Virus record (IMG/VR): IMGVR_UViG_3300046535_001273
Location: 1 to 36,631 of that record
Length of the DNA stretch: 36,631 nt
DNA from: a virus
Direction: 5' to 3' (one strand)
This document shows positions 12,906 to 21,492 of the stretch, in pieces (the stretch's first letter is position 1; each line of letters opens with the position of its first letter). Both the position numbers and the translations under genes were made by a program. Below the pieces are notes generated by a model. It did no database searches, was not told the origin of the DNA, and was given only the letters and a program-made list of their open reading frames with translations.

Positions 12906-12968
12906 GAGTGTTTCACGGCAGTGTTTCACTCCTGCGTTGACTGGGGTGTATGTTTCCGTGAAACACTC
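12906..12968. promoter_or_regulatory. Iterated parS-like half-sites (AGTGTTTCAC)
   Basis: GAGTGTTTCACGG (12906-12918) has a perfect inverted copy at 12956-12968, and a second direct copy of AGTGTTTCAC lies at 12920-12929, 13 bases after the first. The core TGTTTCAC equals one half of the bacterial parS consensus TGTTTCACGTGAAACA. No ParB gene is seen. The cluster lies in the leader of the 13012 gene. Confidence 0.55.
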
Positions 12969-12970
12969 GA

Positions 12971-12998
12971 TTCTGTGACAGAACGGCACATCGTGCCG
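12971..12998. promoter_or_regulatory. Palindrome TTCTGTGACAGAA and leader hairpin
   Basis: TTCTGTGACAGAA (12971-12983) is a perfect palindrome around one base. It is followed at once by CGGCAC-ATC-GTGCCG (12984-12998), a hairpin ending at the ribosome site GAGAGGAGG of the 13012 gene. The first could be an operator, the second could affect translation. Confidence 0.45.
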
Positions 12999-13011
12999 AG
13001 AGGAGGCCACG

Positions 13012-13470
13012 ATGACGGATTCCTTCCCGACGTGGAAGTTCAAGCGGATTATCGTGCTCGGTGGCATGTTTCGCGCCACCAGCGGTCCCGGTGACCGCGC
13101 GGGCGGTGACTCCTGCTTCGGCATTGCCTGGGCCGCCATCCAGCGTGCCGAACTGGGTCCGGTCGTCACCACGATGGCACGTGTGCTCGCCGACCATGCC
13201 CGCCACGGCCTCGTCACCAAGCACTTCCCCGTCTGGCTGGCAATGGAGACGGGCATCATCCTTCAGGATGGCCTCTGGCACTATGCATTCGCCAACGATC
13301 CCCGCATCGTCATGGACGATCGCCAGACCGCCCTCCTGTTCGAGATCGCCGAGTCCACCGCCCGCACCTACCGCGACGAGTTTGCCCGCGCGCTGGATCG
13401 GGAGTGGTGGATTGTCACGCGGTTCGAAGATTGGTCCACGGAGCAGGGTATTGACTTGCAGGTTTCTTAA
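13012..13470 (+). CDS. Hypothetical protein, last early gene (152 aa)
   Basis: ATG 13012 follows GAGAGGAGG. The N-terminus WKFKRIIVLGGMF looks beta-rich. The C-terminal third (ALLFEIAESTARTYRDEFARALDREWWIVTRFEDW) could be a helix-wing unit. Family unknown. Its leader is the most palindrome-rich in the window, suggesting tight control, and a terminator follows. A late-gene activator is one possibility, purely by position. Confidence 0.55.
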   Translation: MTDSFPTWKFKRIIVLGGMFRATSGPGDRAGGDSCFGIAWAAIQRAELGPVVTTMARVLADHARHGLVTKHFPVWLAMETGIILQDGLWHYAFANDPRIVMDDRQTALLFEIAESTARTYRDEFARALDREWWIVTRFEDWSTEQGIDLQVS

Positions 13471-13502
13471 GATACGCTATTCGCTAAGATGCACCAACTG
13501 TC

Positions 13503-13529
13503 CCCGGCACGCAGCCGGGTTTTGTTTTT
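13503..13529 (+). terminator. Terminator between early and late genes
   Basis: CCCGGC (13503-13508) pairs with GCCGGG (13514-13519), followed by TTTTGTTTTT. It separates the 13012 gene from the terminase genes. No clear sigma70 promoter is visible between it and 13563. Confidence 0.9.
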
Positions 13530-13562
13530 CCTCGCACAAACCCGCATTCACCGGGAGCCGTC

Positions 13563-14027
13563 ATGACACGCCGGGGCATTGCCGCGAGCCAGGTCGAGTT
13601 GCTCAAGAATGCCTTCGCCAATGGTGCGTCGATTGACGGAGCAGCGAACGCGGCGGGCGTCTCGTGGCATACCGCCGAGAAATATGCGTCGTTCCGCGAT
13701 CAATATGCGGGAATGCGCGAGGAAAAACGCCGCGAACTGATCGCCGAGACGGCTGCCGATTTCGTCCCCGCGTTGCTGCACGCAATCGGTGTCTATGTCC
13801 ACCACATCAGCGACCCGGCTGTCGTGGAACGTGCGAATGCGCAAGCAAGCGCTATCACGATCGGCACGCTCGTCGACAAGGTGCAACTGCTGACCGGTCA
13901 GGCGACGGAGCGTAGCGAGCAGGTTCACACCGATGATGTCCGCAGCCGACTTCTCGCACGCTATGACGAGTTGGCCGCCCGACGTCAGGCGCGCGGTGAT
14001 CGAGAGTCTGACGGAAGCGGAGGCTGA
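13563..14027 (+). CDS. terS: Terminase small subunit (154 aa)
   Basis: The N-terminal HTH (QVELLKNAFANGASIDGAANAAGVSWHTAEKYA) matches small terminase DNA-binding domains. It is followed by helical oligomerisation segments (EEKRRELIAETAADFVPALLHAIGVYV) and a charged tail. The subunit recognises the packaging site. The gene directly precedes and overlaps terL by about 95 bases. Confidence 0.8.
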   Translation: MTRRGIAASQVELLKNAFANGASIDGAANAAGVSWHTAEKYASFRDQYAGMREEKRRELIAETAADFVPALLHAIGVYVHHISDPAVVERANAQASAITIGTLVDKVQLLTGQATERSEQVHTDDVRSRLLARYDELAARRQARGDRESDGSGG

Positions 14028-15243
14028 AGCCCTCCTGTACGACTGGCCCGCCTACGCGCGTCCTGAGCAACTTGCTCCGCCCGGCGACTGGCAGGGCTGG
14101 CTGATTATCTCGGGCAGAGGGTGGGGCAAAACGCGAAGTGGCGCGGAATGGACCCGCAAGAGCGCGCAGCACTTCCGCCTGGTCAACATCATCGGCGCCA
14201 CCGCAGACGATGCACGCGACATCATGATCGAGGGCGAGAGTGGCATCCTCGCCATCTGCCCATCAAGCGAGCGGCCGGTCTACAAGAAATCCACACGATC
14301 GCTCGAATGGCCCAATGGGGCCAGGACGCTGATCTTCACCGCCGACGAACCGGACCGATTGCGGGGCAAGCAGCACGAACGACTCTGGGGGGACGAGGTA
14401 GGCGCCTGGCGCTATCCGGAATCATGGACGCAGGCGATGCTCGGCCTCCGCCTCGGCCCTGACCCGCGCTGGTGCGCCACGACGACACCGAAGCCGACCG
14501 CGCTCATTCGTGAACTCGTCGCCGATCCGACCGTCCACGTGACGCACGGCACCAGTTATGACAACCGGGACAACCTGGCGGCCGCGTTCTTTGCGACGAT
14601 CATTCGCCGCTATGAGGGGACGCGCCTCGGCGAGCAGGAGCTCGCAGGACGCCTGCTCACTGACACGCCCGGAGCTCTTTGGCACTACGACTCGTTCCAG
14701 CGCCGTCCCCGTAGCGAAGACTACACCCGCGTCGTCGTTGCCATCGACCCCGCCACGAGCGCGAACGAGGGCTCCGATGAGACGGGCATTATCGTCGCCG
14801 GCACGCGACCTGACGGCACGTACGACGTGATCGCGGACCGCTCCTGCAAGGCGTCACCTGACGGGTGGGCACGACGCGCGATTGCCGCCTTCGACGAGTT
14901 CGCGGCCGATCGGATCGTCGCTGAGGTCAACAACGGCGGCGACATGGTCGAGGACACACTCCGGACGCGGCGCAAGGGAATTTCGTACACGAAAGTCCAT
15001 GCATCGCGTGGGAAGGCGATCAGAGCGGCCCCGATCGCTGCCCTCTATGAGCAACGGCGCGTCTGGCATGTCGATGCTCGCGACGATGTCCGGGCGAGCC
15101 TATTCGATTTGCTCGAAGAGCAGATGACGTCATGGACGCCGGAGAGCGGCACCAGCCCCGACCGGTTAGACGCAGCGGTGTGGGCGCTCACCGAGTTGAG
15201 TGCGGGCGAGTCGCGGGAAATCACGTTCGCACTGCCGGACTGA
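13933..15243 (+). CDS. terL: Terminase large subunit (436 aa)
   Basis: Packaging motor ATPase and nuclease. Walker A is SGRGWGKTRSG (about residues 60-70), the Walker B-like motif is RLWGDEVGAW (about 151-160) and the coupling motif CATTTPKP follows. The nuclease half has VVAIDPATS (about 267-275), AEVNNGGD (about 328-335) and DRLDAAVWAL (about 411-420), the usual three acidic positions. The start lies inside terS; the whole N-terminus is needed before Walker A, so a much later start is unlikely. Confidence 0.95.
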   Translation: MMSAADFSHAMTSWPPDVRRAVIESLTEAEAEALLYDWPAYARPEQLAPPGDWQGWLIISGRGWGKTRSGAEWTRKSAQHFRLVNIIGATADDARDIMIEGESGILAICPSSERPVYKKSTRSLEWPNGARTLIFTADEPDRLRGKQHERLWGDEVGAWRYPESWTQAMLGLRLGPDPRWCATTTPKPTALIRELVADPTVHVTHGTSYDNRDNLAAAFFATIIRRYEGTRLGEQELAGRLLTDTPGALWHYDSFQRRPRSEDYTRVVVAIDPATSANEGSDETGIIVAGTRPDGTYDVIADRSCKASPDGWARRAIAAFDEFAADRIVAEVNNGGDMVEDTLRTRRKGISYTKVHASRGKAIRAAPIAALYEQRRVWHVDARDDVRASLFDLLEEQMTSWTPESGTSPDRLDAAVWALTELSAGESREITFALPD

Positions 15244-15260
15244 CCGGTCGGAGGATGCGC

Positions 15261-16712
15261 ATGGCAGAGAAAAAGCGCAGCCTCTTCTCGAAGTTCATGT
15301 TCGGCGACTTCCCACCGCCGGAAGCAAAGGCTGCCCCCGTTGCGCCGGCGGTGCCCTTCGCATCGACCGGATTCTACGGCAACTTCACCACCGGCGGCCA
15401 GATGACGGGCGGCGCGCTGCCCGTGCTGTATGCCGGGTCGCGCGTCAACTACCAGCAGTCCGTCGGCGAGCTGGAGATGTCGTCGGCGATCATGGCCTGC
15501 GTCCAGTACGTCCAGCGCGTCTTTCCCGAAGCACCGCCACGGGTCGTCAATCGGAGCGACAAGGGCGATGAGGCGATCCCGGATCATCCTGTGACGTACC
15601 TGATTGATGAGCCCAACCCCTACATGTCGTGGGAGACGGTAAGCCAGGCACTGCTGGCCGATTATAACGTCCACGGGAACGCCTACCTGCTGAAGTTCCG
15701 TAACGGGGCGGGCATTCCGGCCGAACTCTGGTACGAGCCGCAAATCTCGATTCGCCCGACCTGGGACCCGCAAGGCAGGCAGTTCCTGACTGGCTATCAG
15801 GTGTGGCGCACGGGCAAGTGGTATCCGCTGGACGATGCGGATGTGATCCACTTTCGCTGGTCGCAGGACCCACGCAATCCGCGTATGGGGGTGTCACCGC
15901 TGCGTACCGTCCTGCGGCTGGTCTACAACGATGAGGAAGCAGAAGCCTATACCGCGTCGATCCTGCACAACATGGGCTCACCCGGCGCCATCATCTCGCC
16001 GTCGGGCGACAAGACGATCACGCAAGACCAGGCACAGGCGCTGATGACGTACTTCAACTCGCGCTTTACGGGCGACGGCCGTGGTTCGACGATGGTGGCA
16101 ACGGGCGGCTTGCAGGTCGCGACGCCTTCATGGAATCCCAAAGACCTCGACCTGACGGCGATCCACTACTTCTCTGAGACGCGCATTTCCGGGCTGATGC
16201 AAGTGGCCGCGATTGTCGCGGGCCTCGGAGTCGGGTTGGAGCACGCCACCTACGCGAACTACCAGGCCGCGCGCGAAGCGACGTATAGAGGCAACATCGT
16301 TCCCACCTATACGAGCTTTGCGGACACCCTGACCCGTTCCTTGTTGCGTGATGACTTCAACGGACAGAAGGATCAGTTCGTTGAGTTCGACACGAGCAAT
16401 GTCAGCGCCTTGCAGGAGGATGCGACCGCCGTTGCCGATCGGGCGACGAAGCTCTTCACCGCGGGCATCATCGACCGTGCGGCCGCCCTGAAGATGGTTG
16501 ACCTGGAGTCAGTCCCGGCAGACGACGGTATCTACCTGCTGCCACGCGGTGCGAGCTTCAGCGACGGATCGATCGCGGAGCCCGTCAGTCCGGTAATCGA
16601 GAAGGTGAACACGGAGCCTGGTGCGACGAACATCCCGCCACCACCGACGCCGGCGACGAATGGCAATCAACCGGCCGCGGCTGCGCAGGCAGCGGTGCCC
16701 GTCACTTCGTAG
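15261..16712 (+). CDS. Portal protein, HK97 family (483 aa)
   Basis: ATG 15261 with GGAGG six bases upstream. Typical features are EMSSAIMACVQYVQRVFPEAP, YLIDEPNPYMSWETVSQALLADYNVHGNAYLLK, ADVIHFRWSQDPRNPRMGVSPLRTVLRL and NYQAAREATYRGNIVPTY. The dodecameric portal is the DNA channel and head-tail joint. The C-terminal 60 residues are Pro/Ala-rich and probably flexible. Confidence 0.94.
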   Translation: MAEKKRSLFSKFMFGDFPPPEAKAAPVAPAVPFASTGFYGNFTTGGQMTGGALPVLYAGSRVNYQQSVGELEMSSAIMACVQYVQRVFPEAPPRVVNRSDKGDEAIPDHPVTYLIDEPNPYMSWETVSQALLADYNVHGNAYLLKFRNGAGIPAELWYEPQISIRPTWDPQGRQFLTGYQVWRTGKWYPLDDADVIHFRWSQDPRNPRMGVSPLRTVLRLVYNDEEAEAYTASILHNMGSPGAIISPSGDKTITQDQAQALMTYFNSRFTGDGRGSTMVATGGLQVATPSWNPKDLDLTAIHYFSETRISGLMQVAAIVAGLGVGLEHATYANYQAAREATYRGNIVPTYTSFADTLTRSLLRDDFNGQKDQFVEFDTSNVSALQEDATAVADRATKLFTAGIIDRAAALKMVDLESVPADDGIYLLPRGASFSDGSIAEPVSPVIEKVNTEPGATNIPPPPTPATNGNQPAAAAQAAVPVTS

Positions 16713-16723
16713 GAGGACATGCC

Positions 16724-16927
16724 GTGATGCTTCCTGACCTCAGCCCCGAGGAAGAGGATGAGTGGCGACGCCTGAGCCTGGAATATTTTCTTGCTCGGGA
16801 CCGGCTTGCGGCCTTTGAGCGGCGGAATCATGGGAGCGGCTTCCATCCGTTCTCCCGGGAAATGATCGAGCGGGCAATCAGCGATGATGTGAAGCCGCTC
16901 TGGCCCGATGGCGGCCCTCAGCCGTAA
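16724..16927 (+). CDS. Small hypothetical protein (67 aa)
   Basis: GTG 16724 lies seven bases after AGGAGG; ATG 16727 is the next codon. Acidic and helical (LSPEEEDEWRRLSLEYFLARDRLAAFERRN), then FHPFSREMIERAISDDVKPLW. Such small acidic genes often follow portal genes; no function can be assigned. Confidence 0.65.
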   Translation: MMLPDLSPEEEDEWRRLSLEYFLARDRLAAFERRNHGSGFHPFSREMIERAISDDVKPLWPDGGPQP

Positions 16928-16938
16928 AGGAGTCGGCT

Positions 16939-17106
16939 ATGAAACTCACGTTGGCTGGCGTGCTGTACCTCATCGCGGCGGTGATCTTCGGGATTGGATT
17001 TTTCCTCGGTTGGGCTCCTGAGCCATACGGCGCATGGGGCGGCCGCATCCAATCGCTCGCGTTCTGTTTCGTCGCCGTGGCGTTACTGCTCACGCACACA
17101 GGCTGA
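16939..17106 (+). CDS. Small two-segment membrane protein (55 aa)
   Basis: ATG 16939 follows AAGGAG. It begins MKLTLAGVLYLIAAVIFGIG, has a hydrophobic segment at about 5-24, a short Pro/Gly loop (WAPEPYGAWGGR), and a second hydrophobic segment at about 38-52 (LAFCFVAVALLLTH). Membrane location is likely, function unknown; a second holin-like role is possible but the gene is far from the endolysin. Confidence 0.65.
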   Translation: MKLTLAGVLYLIAAVIFGIGFFLGWAPEPYGAWGGRIQSLAFCFVAVALLLTHTG

Positions 17107-17119
17107 GGGGGTCAGTGAG

Positions 17120-18256
17120 ATGAACGATACGCTCGTGATGTTCGGTGGCGCGGTCAAAGCCCTGGGCGAGGGTCGCGTCGGCGGGTATCTCATCACCTTC
17201 TCCGATGCGGCCAGCCCTGACCTCACGGGTGAGTACTTCACCAAGGACACCGACTACGACCTCGCCGACGGTGACACGCGCTCGGTCTATTACGCGCACG
17301 GACTGGACGAGCAGCTGGGCGTCACGAAGATCGGTCGCTTCACGGCCAAGACGGACGCGATCGGCATCTGGGTCGAGGCACAACTGAACCTCCGTGACGA
17401 GTACGAGAAGGCCATCGCGGGCCTCGCGGCCAAAGGGAAGTTGGGCTGGTCATCGGGTGCGCCGGCGCACCTTGTCGCACGCAAGTCCGTCGAGACAAAA
17501 GATGGCGCGACGGTGCGCGAGATCACCCACTGGCCAATAGCCGAAGCATCGCTCACACCATCTCCAGCGGAGCCGCGCAACGGTGCCATCGCCATGAAAT
17601 CCCTGCCCGCGCTGCTCGGTCTGCACCCTGCCAACCATACGAAAGCCCTGCCGTCGGGCATGTCCTACGACGATCTCCGCAGGCTCCTCCAGGACGAACT
17701 GAACGAGGATTTTCCCGACGACGATGATGATCCCAACGCATGGAGCCCGGGCCTCGTGATCCGCGACGTCTTCGACGATGCCGTGGTCTATGCAGACGAG
17801 CAAGACCTCTTCCGGCGCACCTATCAGGTGACCGCGGGCAATGACATCGTCTGGGGGCCGGAGGAGAGCGTCGTTCGCGTCACGACCTACGTCACGGCGA
17901 CCGACGTTGACGACGCCACCGAAGGTGATGCCGACATCGTGCCTGCCACGATGTCGTATGAAAGGCACCTCACAACCGCGCTTGCTGCGGTGAAAGGTGC
18001 GATAGATCGCGGCTTCGCCATCAACGAACTGCGCATCAAGTCGGGGCGTGTCTTCTCCGCAGCCAATCGCAAGAAACTGCGGGAGATGCACACCCAAATG
18101 CAGACCGCGCACGCGGCAATGGGGACGCACATCGCCACGATGCAGGCGCTCCTCAATGAGACTGAGCCCGCTGCGAAGAAGACCACCGAGGTGGAGCAAC
18201 TGTACCTCCGCATGCTCGAACGCGAGGCAGAAGCCCTCGGCGTGAAGTTCGCATAA
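17120..18256 (+). CDS. Prohead protease, possibly with C-terminal scaffold (378 aa)
   Basis: Residues 1-150 match HK97-type prohead proteases (S78): GGYLITFSDAASPDLTGEYF, His60 in YYAHGLDEQLG, IWVEAQLN, and the Ser of LGWSSGAPAH (111/112), ending with HWPIAEASLTPSPAEPRN. The protein is about twice the usual protease length. Residues about 165-270 are acidic and beta-rich, and about 280-378 form long helices (NRKKLREMHTQMQTAHAAM, VEQLYLRMLEREAEAL) resembling a coiled-coil scaffold. It probably assembles and then clears the capsid interior. Confidence 0.88.
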   Translation: MNDTLVMFGGAVKALGEGRVGGYLITFSDAASPDLTGEYFTKDTDYDLADGDTRSVYYAHGLDEQLGVTKIGRFTAKTDAIGIWVEAQLNLRDEYEKAIAGLAAKGKLGWSSGAPAHLVARKSVETKDGATVREITHWPIAEASLTPSPAEPRNGAIAMKSLPALLGLHPANHTKALPSGMSYDDLRRLLQDELNEDFPDDDDDPNAWSPGLVIRDVFDDAVVYADEQDLFRRTYQVTAGNDIVWGPEESVVRVTTYVTATDVDDATEGDADIVPATMSYERHLTTALAAVKGAIDRGFAINELRIKSGRVFSAANRKKLREMHTQMQTAHAAMGTHIATMQALLNETEPAAKKTTEVEQLYLRMLEREAEALGVKFA

Positions 18257-18274
18257 CGAAGAAAGGCAATCACC

Positions 18275-19540
18275 ATGCCGACGTTGGTTGAACTGGACCG
18301 CGAACTGCAACAGAAGCGCGGCGAACTGAAGAAACTCTTCGACGATCACCGAAAGATCGTCAATGGGTCCGAGGTTTTAGATCTCTCCGCCGACCAGGTG
18401 CAGGAAGTGCGCCGGCGTGAAGACGAACTGGCGCCAATCGCCGACGCGTACAAACAGGCGGCGGAACTCGCCGCCATTGATGAGGAGAACCGGAAGGCCC
18501 TCGGCGATCTCGGCCGCATCGTGCGTCCCGTGCCCTTCGCTGGCGGATCGGCCGATGATCCGGGTGCGACGCCGGGCAGCACGCCCGCCACGAAGTCACT
18601 CGGTGAGCGGTTCGTAGAGAGCGCGGCGTACAAGACCTGGCGCCCCGGTGGCGGCCAGCAGCAGGCATTCTTTGAGGTGCCGGAGCAACTCGGCTTCGCT
18701 GCCAAGACGACGTTCACGACGGCCGTGTCCACGCTGACGGAGTACGACCGGCAGCCGGGCATGGTGATGATCGGACAGCAGGCGCTCACGATCGCTGATC
18801 TCATCTCCCAGGGTGAGACGACGATGAATACGATCCGCTATGTCCGTGAGGACACGTACACCAATGCGGCCACGACGGTTGCTGAGGGCGGCACGAAACC
18901 GGAAGCGGCCTTCGACACCTCCGAGGTGGACGCGCCGGTGCGCAAGATCGCCGTCACTGGGAAGGTCACCGACGAGATGTTCGGCGACTTCCCGGTCATC
19001 CGCGACTACGTCAACAACCGCTTGCAGTTCATGGTCGCGCAGCAAGAGGAAGCGCAGATCCTGCTCGGTAACGGCACACCGCCGAACATCCAGGGGATCG
19101 AAACGACGTCCGGCATTCAGACGCAGGCCGCCGGGACCGACCCCCTCCCCGATGCCGTCTTCAAGGCGATCACGAAGATTGCCTCAGTCGGCTTCTTCCA
19201 GGCGGATGGTGTCGTCTTCAACCCGTTCGATTGGCAGAACGTCAAACTGCTCAAGACGGCCGATGGCATCTACATCTGGGGACATCCGGCCGATCCCGGT
19301 CCCAATCGTCTCTGGGGCTTGCCGGTGGTCGCCACGGTCGCCCAGACCCAGCACACCGCCTTTGTGGGCGCGTTCAAGCTCGGTGCCCAGGTCTTCCGCC
19401 GGCAGGGCATCACGCTGGAGACGACAAACTCTAACGTTGATGACTTCGTGAAGAACCTCATCACCATCAGGGCGGAAGAGCGTCTCGCGCTAGCAGTTTA
19501 CAGACCACTAGCTTTTTGCACAGTGACTGGTCTGCCCTAG
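18275..19540 (+). CDS. Major capsid protein, HK97 fold (421 aa)
   Basis: The N-terminal 80 residues are a charged coiled coil (VELDRELQQKRGELKKLFDD ... RRREDELAPIADAYKQAAEL), like the HK97 delta domain removed by the protease. The rest shows capsid features: VREDTYTNAATTVAEGGTKPEA, RKIAVTGKVTDEMFGDFP, VNNRLQFMVAQQEEAQILLGNG, IQGIETTSGIQ and GLPVVATVAQTQHTAFVGAF. The order protease-capsid supports the call. Confidence 0.95.
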   Translation: MPTLVELDRELQQKRGELKKLFDDHRKIVNGSEVLDLSADQVQEVRRREDELAPIADAYKQAAELAAIDEENRKALGDLGRIVRPVPFAGGSADDPGATPGSTPATKSLGERFVESAAYKTWRPGGGQQQAFFEVPEQLGFAAKTTFTTAVSTLTEYDRQPGMVMIGQQALTIADLISQGETTMNTIRYVREDTYTNAATTVAEGGTKPEAAFDTSEVDAPVRKIAVTGKVTDEMFGDFPVIRDYVNNRLQFMVAQQEEAQILLGNGTPPNIQGIETTSGIQTQAAGTDPLPDAVFKAITKIASVGFFQADGVVFNPFDWQNVKLLKTADGIYIWGHPADPGPNRLWGLPVVATVAQTQHTAFVGAFKLGAQVFRRQGITLETTNSNVDDFVKNLITIRAEERLALAVYRPLAFCTVTGLP

Positions 19541-19586
19541 TTAGTTGTGCAACGCTACGCATACTGCCTCCTGAAAGGAGTCGCGC

Positions 19587-19832
19587 ATGTCATACATGCC
19601 GCCGAACGCTAGCAACACGATGCCCGGTTCGCGCCAGCGCATGGCCGCCGGGAGTAATGCCACGCTCAGCAGCACCTCCGGTGCGGGCGCGCCAACCGTC
19701 AACGTCACTGGCCTCGGCAGCGCCACGGTCGGATCGCTGTACACGGACACGACGGCGGGCGAGCTCTACATCTGCACGGCCACCAACGGCACATCCACGA
19801 TTGTCTGGACGGTCGTTGGCACCCAAAGCTGA
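19587..19832 (+). CDS. Small structural protein, possible head decoration (81 aa)
   Basis: ATG 19587 after GAAAGGAG. The N-terminus is Ser/Asn/Gly-rich. The C-terminus GSLYTDTTAGELYICTATN ... VWTVVG is a small beta motif common in phage decoration and tail proteins. Position after the capsid gene suggests a head-surface protein. CTCCT just before the ribosome site (19568-19572) could pair with AGGAG. Confidence 0.65.
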   Translation: MSYMPPNASNTMPGSRQRMAAGSNATLSSTSGAGAPTVNVTGLGSATVGSLYTDTTAGELYICTATNGTSTIVWTVVGTQS

Positions 19833-19945
19833 TGCCGCGCCTCTGGGTGGGTCCGGGGCGTGGCGTCCGTGACCCACTCGGCAAGCACGAGCGATCACGT
19901 ACCGGCGGGTCCATCACCATCACGCAGATCACGGAGGAGACACCG

Positions 19946-20230
19946 ATGTACACGTCTGAAACCGCGATATACGCCGACAGCGAGGGCAACGTCGTCCCCG
20001 AGGACAGCCCCGACGCCGCGACCCTCGTTGTTGCCGCCGGCGGCACGATCACGGACGAGGAAGCGGCGAAGTATGGGCTGACGGACGACAGCACCGCACC
20101 GTCTGAGGGCGAAGAGGGCACCGCGTCGTCGCTGGCAGATCGTCCGGCGGCAGCTGAGGAAGCCGAGGACAAGGGGCACGCTCCTGGCGGCCCGTCCGGT
20201 CCTGCCACACCGAAGCCGACGAAGAAGTAG
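19946..20230 (+). CDS. Small acidic protein of the head-tail region (94 aa)
   Basis: ATG 19946 follows GGAGG. The N-terminus (TAIYADSEGNVVPEDSPDAATLVVAAGGTITDEEAAKYGL) is a pattern often seen just before connector genes; the C-terminal half is low-complexity Ala/Glu/Pro and ends KPTKK. Role unknown. The 113 bases before it (19833-19945) hold only the ribosome site. Confidence 0.65.
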   Translation: MYTSETAIYADSEGNVVPEDSPDAATLVVAAGGTITDEEAAKYGLTDDSTAPSEGEEGTASSLADRPAAAEEAEDKGHAPGGPSGPATPKPTKK

Positions 20231-20238
20231 GGTCTACC

Positions 20239-20781
20239 ATGTCCATCCCGACCGACGTCCACGACGCCGTTGTCGCCTTGTGCGAACCGACGCTTGACCC
20301 CGTGCTCACGGACGCGGAGATCGATTCGGCAATCCTCCGTACCATGGGCTTCCGCACGTGGACGGCGGCGACGACGTACTACCCGGATGTGCTCGTGACG
20401 CCGACCATACCCAATGGCTGGGCGTACGTGCCACTGACGCACGCACAGGGCCCGTATTGGGCCTCTTCGGACCCGGACTTCACGGGCGCTGGCTTCCCCG
20501 GTGTCTCCGGTGACACCGAGCCAACGTGGCTCATCCCCGCGAGCAGCCGCAACCCGGTGGCATACGTGCAGGACGGGACGATTACGTGGGCGGCCGCGGT
20601 GCCGACGGGCGGGCCGTACGATGTCAAGCGTGCTGCCGCTGAATGCTGGCGGGTCAAGGCCCGCAAGGCGGCGAACCGCTTCCGCGCCAGTCCGACGCAG
20701 GGCAACATGTTCGATCCCACATCGGTCTACACCCACTGTATGGAACAGGCGAACCAGCTTGAGCCGCCGGGGCTGTACTGA
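20239..20781 (+). CDS. Head-tail connector (adaptor-like, 180 aa)
   Basis: Position after the capsid genes, the length and a helical C-terminus with conserved packing (YDVKRAAAECWRVKARKAANRFRASPTQG) fit a gp6/gp15-type adaptor. A central insert (about 40-115) is rich in aromatics and prolines (YYPDVLVTPTIPNGWAYVPL), resembling small carbohydrate-binding modules. Its stop overlaps the next start. Confidence 0.65.
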   Translation: MSIPTDVHDAVVALCEPTLDPVLTDAEIDSAILRTMGFRTWTAATTYYPDVLVTPTIPNGWAYVPLTHAQGPYWASSDPDFTGAGFPGVSGDTEPTWLIPASSRNPVAYVQDGTITWAAAVPTGGPYDVKRAAAECWRVKARKAANRFRASPTQGNMFDPTSVYTHCMEQANQLEPPGLY

Positions 20782-21143
20782 TGACCGCGAACATGCCTGC
20801 GGATGCCGTCATGGTGATGCAGGTGCAGTTCAACCGCTTCTGTATCGACCGCGTCACGATTGCCCCGTTCACGGGCCGTGATCAGTTCGGTGACGATTCC
20901 TTTGGTCCGCCGGTTGACTACGACGCCCTGCTGGTGATCCGGCAAGCATCGGTGGTCAATGCGGCCGGCGAACTGCAAGGCGCACGTGGCTACGTGGTAC
21001 TGGCCTATCAACCGGACGGCACCGCACCGCGCGTCGGCGATGATGACCGGCTTAGTCTTCCCGATCAGACGACCCCGGTCATTATCGCGGTGGAGCTGGA
21101 CCTGAATGAGCCCGCGATCAGCCCCACAAAGGTCTGGTTCTGA
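20781..21143 (+). CDS. Head closure / stopper protein (120 aa)
   Basis: The ATG overlaps the previous stop. It is beta-rich, with FNRFCIDRVTIAPFTGRDQFGDDSFGPPVDYDALL ... RVGDDDRLSLPDQTTPVIIAVE, typical of head-closure proteins that deal with bases such as xxVGDxLxLPDG. It overlaps the next gene likewise. Confidence 0.75.
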   Translation: MTANMPADAVMVMQVQFNRFCIDRVTIAPFTGRDQFGDDSFGPPVDYDALLVIRQASVVNAAGELQGARGYVVLAYQPDGTAPRVGDDDRLSLPDQTTPVIIAVELDLNEPAISPTKVWF

Positions 21144-21490
21144 TGCCACTTGACCTGATCGCCTTGCACACCGTCGGCGTGCGGATCACGGACGCCGTTG
21201 CGGCAGAGGCGCACGATTCAATCCTGCTGCCTGCGCAGCAACGCATCCCCGTGGACACCGGCCGGGCACGTGCGAGCGGCCAGGTGATCACGGAGGGCAT
21301 GCAGGTGTGGGTCTCCTTCGGCCGCGACGATGATGGCGATGGCGGCGCACCCTCCAATGACTATATCGAGGAGCTTCACGAAAACGCAGAAGCGCATCAC
21401 GCACATGGGCAACCGTTCTTCCTGCGCACTGCCGCAGACGAAGCAGCATCGGGGTTTGCGGAGCGCCTGGTGCGGAGGGTGAGGATATAG
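21143..21490 (+). CDS. Tail completion / neck protein (HK97 gp10-like, 115 aa)
   Basis: The pattern IPVDTGRARASGQV ... VWVSFGRD ... DYIEELHENAEAHH ... FFLRTAADEAASGF is characteristic of HK97 gp10-like neck proteins: a VDTG turn, strands and the E-xx-H element. It probably joins connector and tail. Confidence 0.8.
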   Translation: MPLDLIALHTVGVRITDAVAAEAHDSILLPAQQRIPVDTGRARASGQVITEGMQVWVSFGRDDDGDGGAPSNDYIEELHENAEAHHAHGQPFFLRTAADEAASGFAERLVRRVRI

Positions 21491-21492
21491 CG

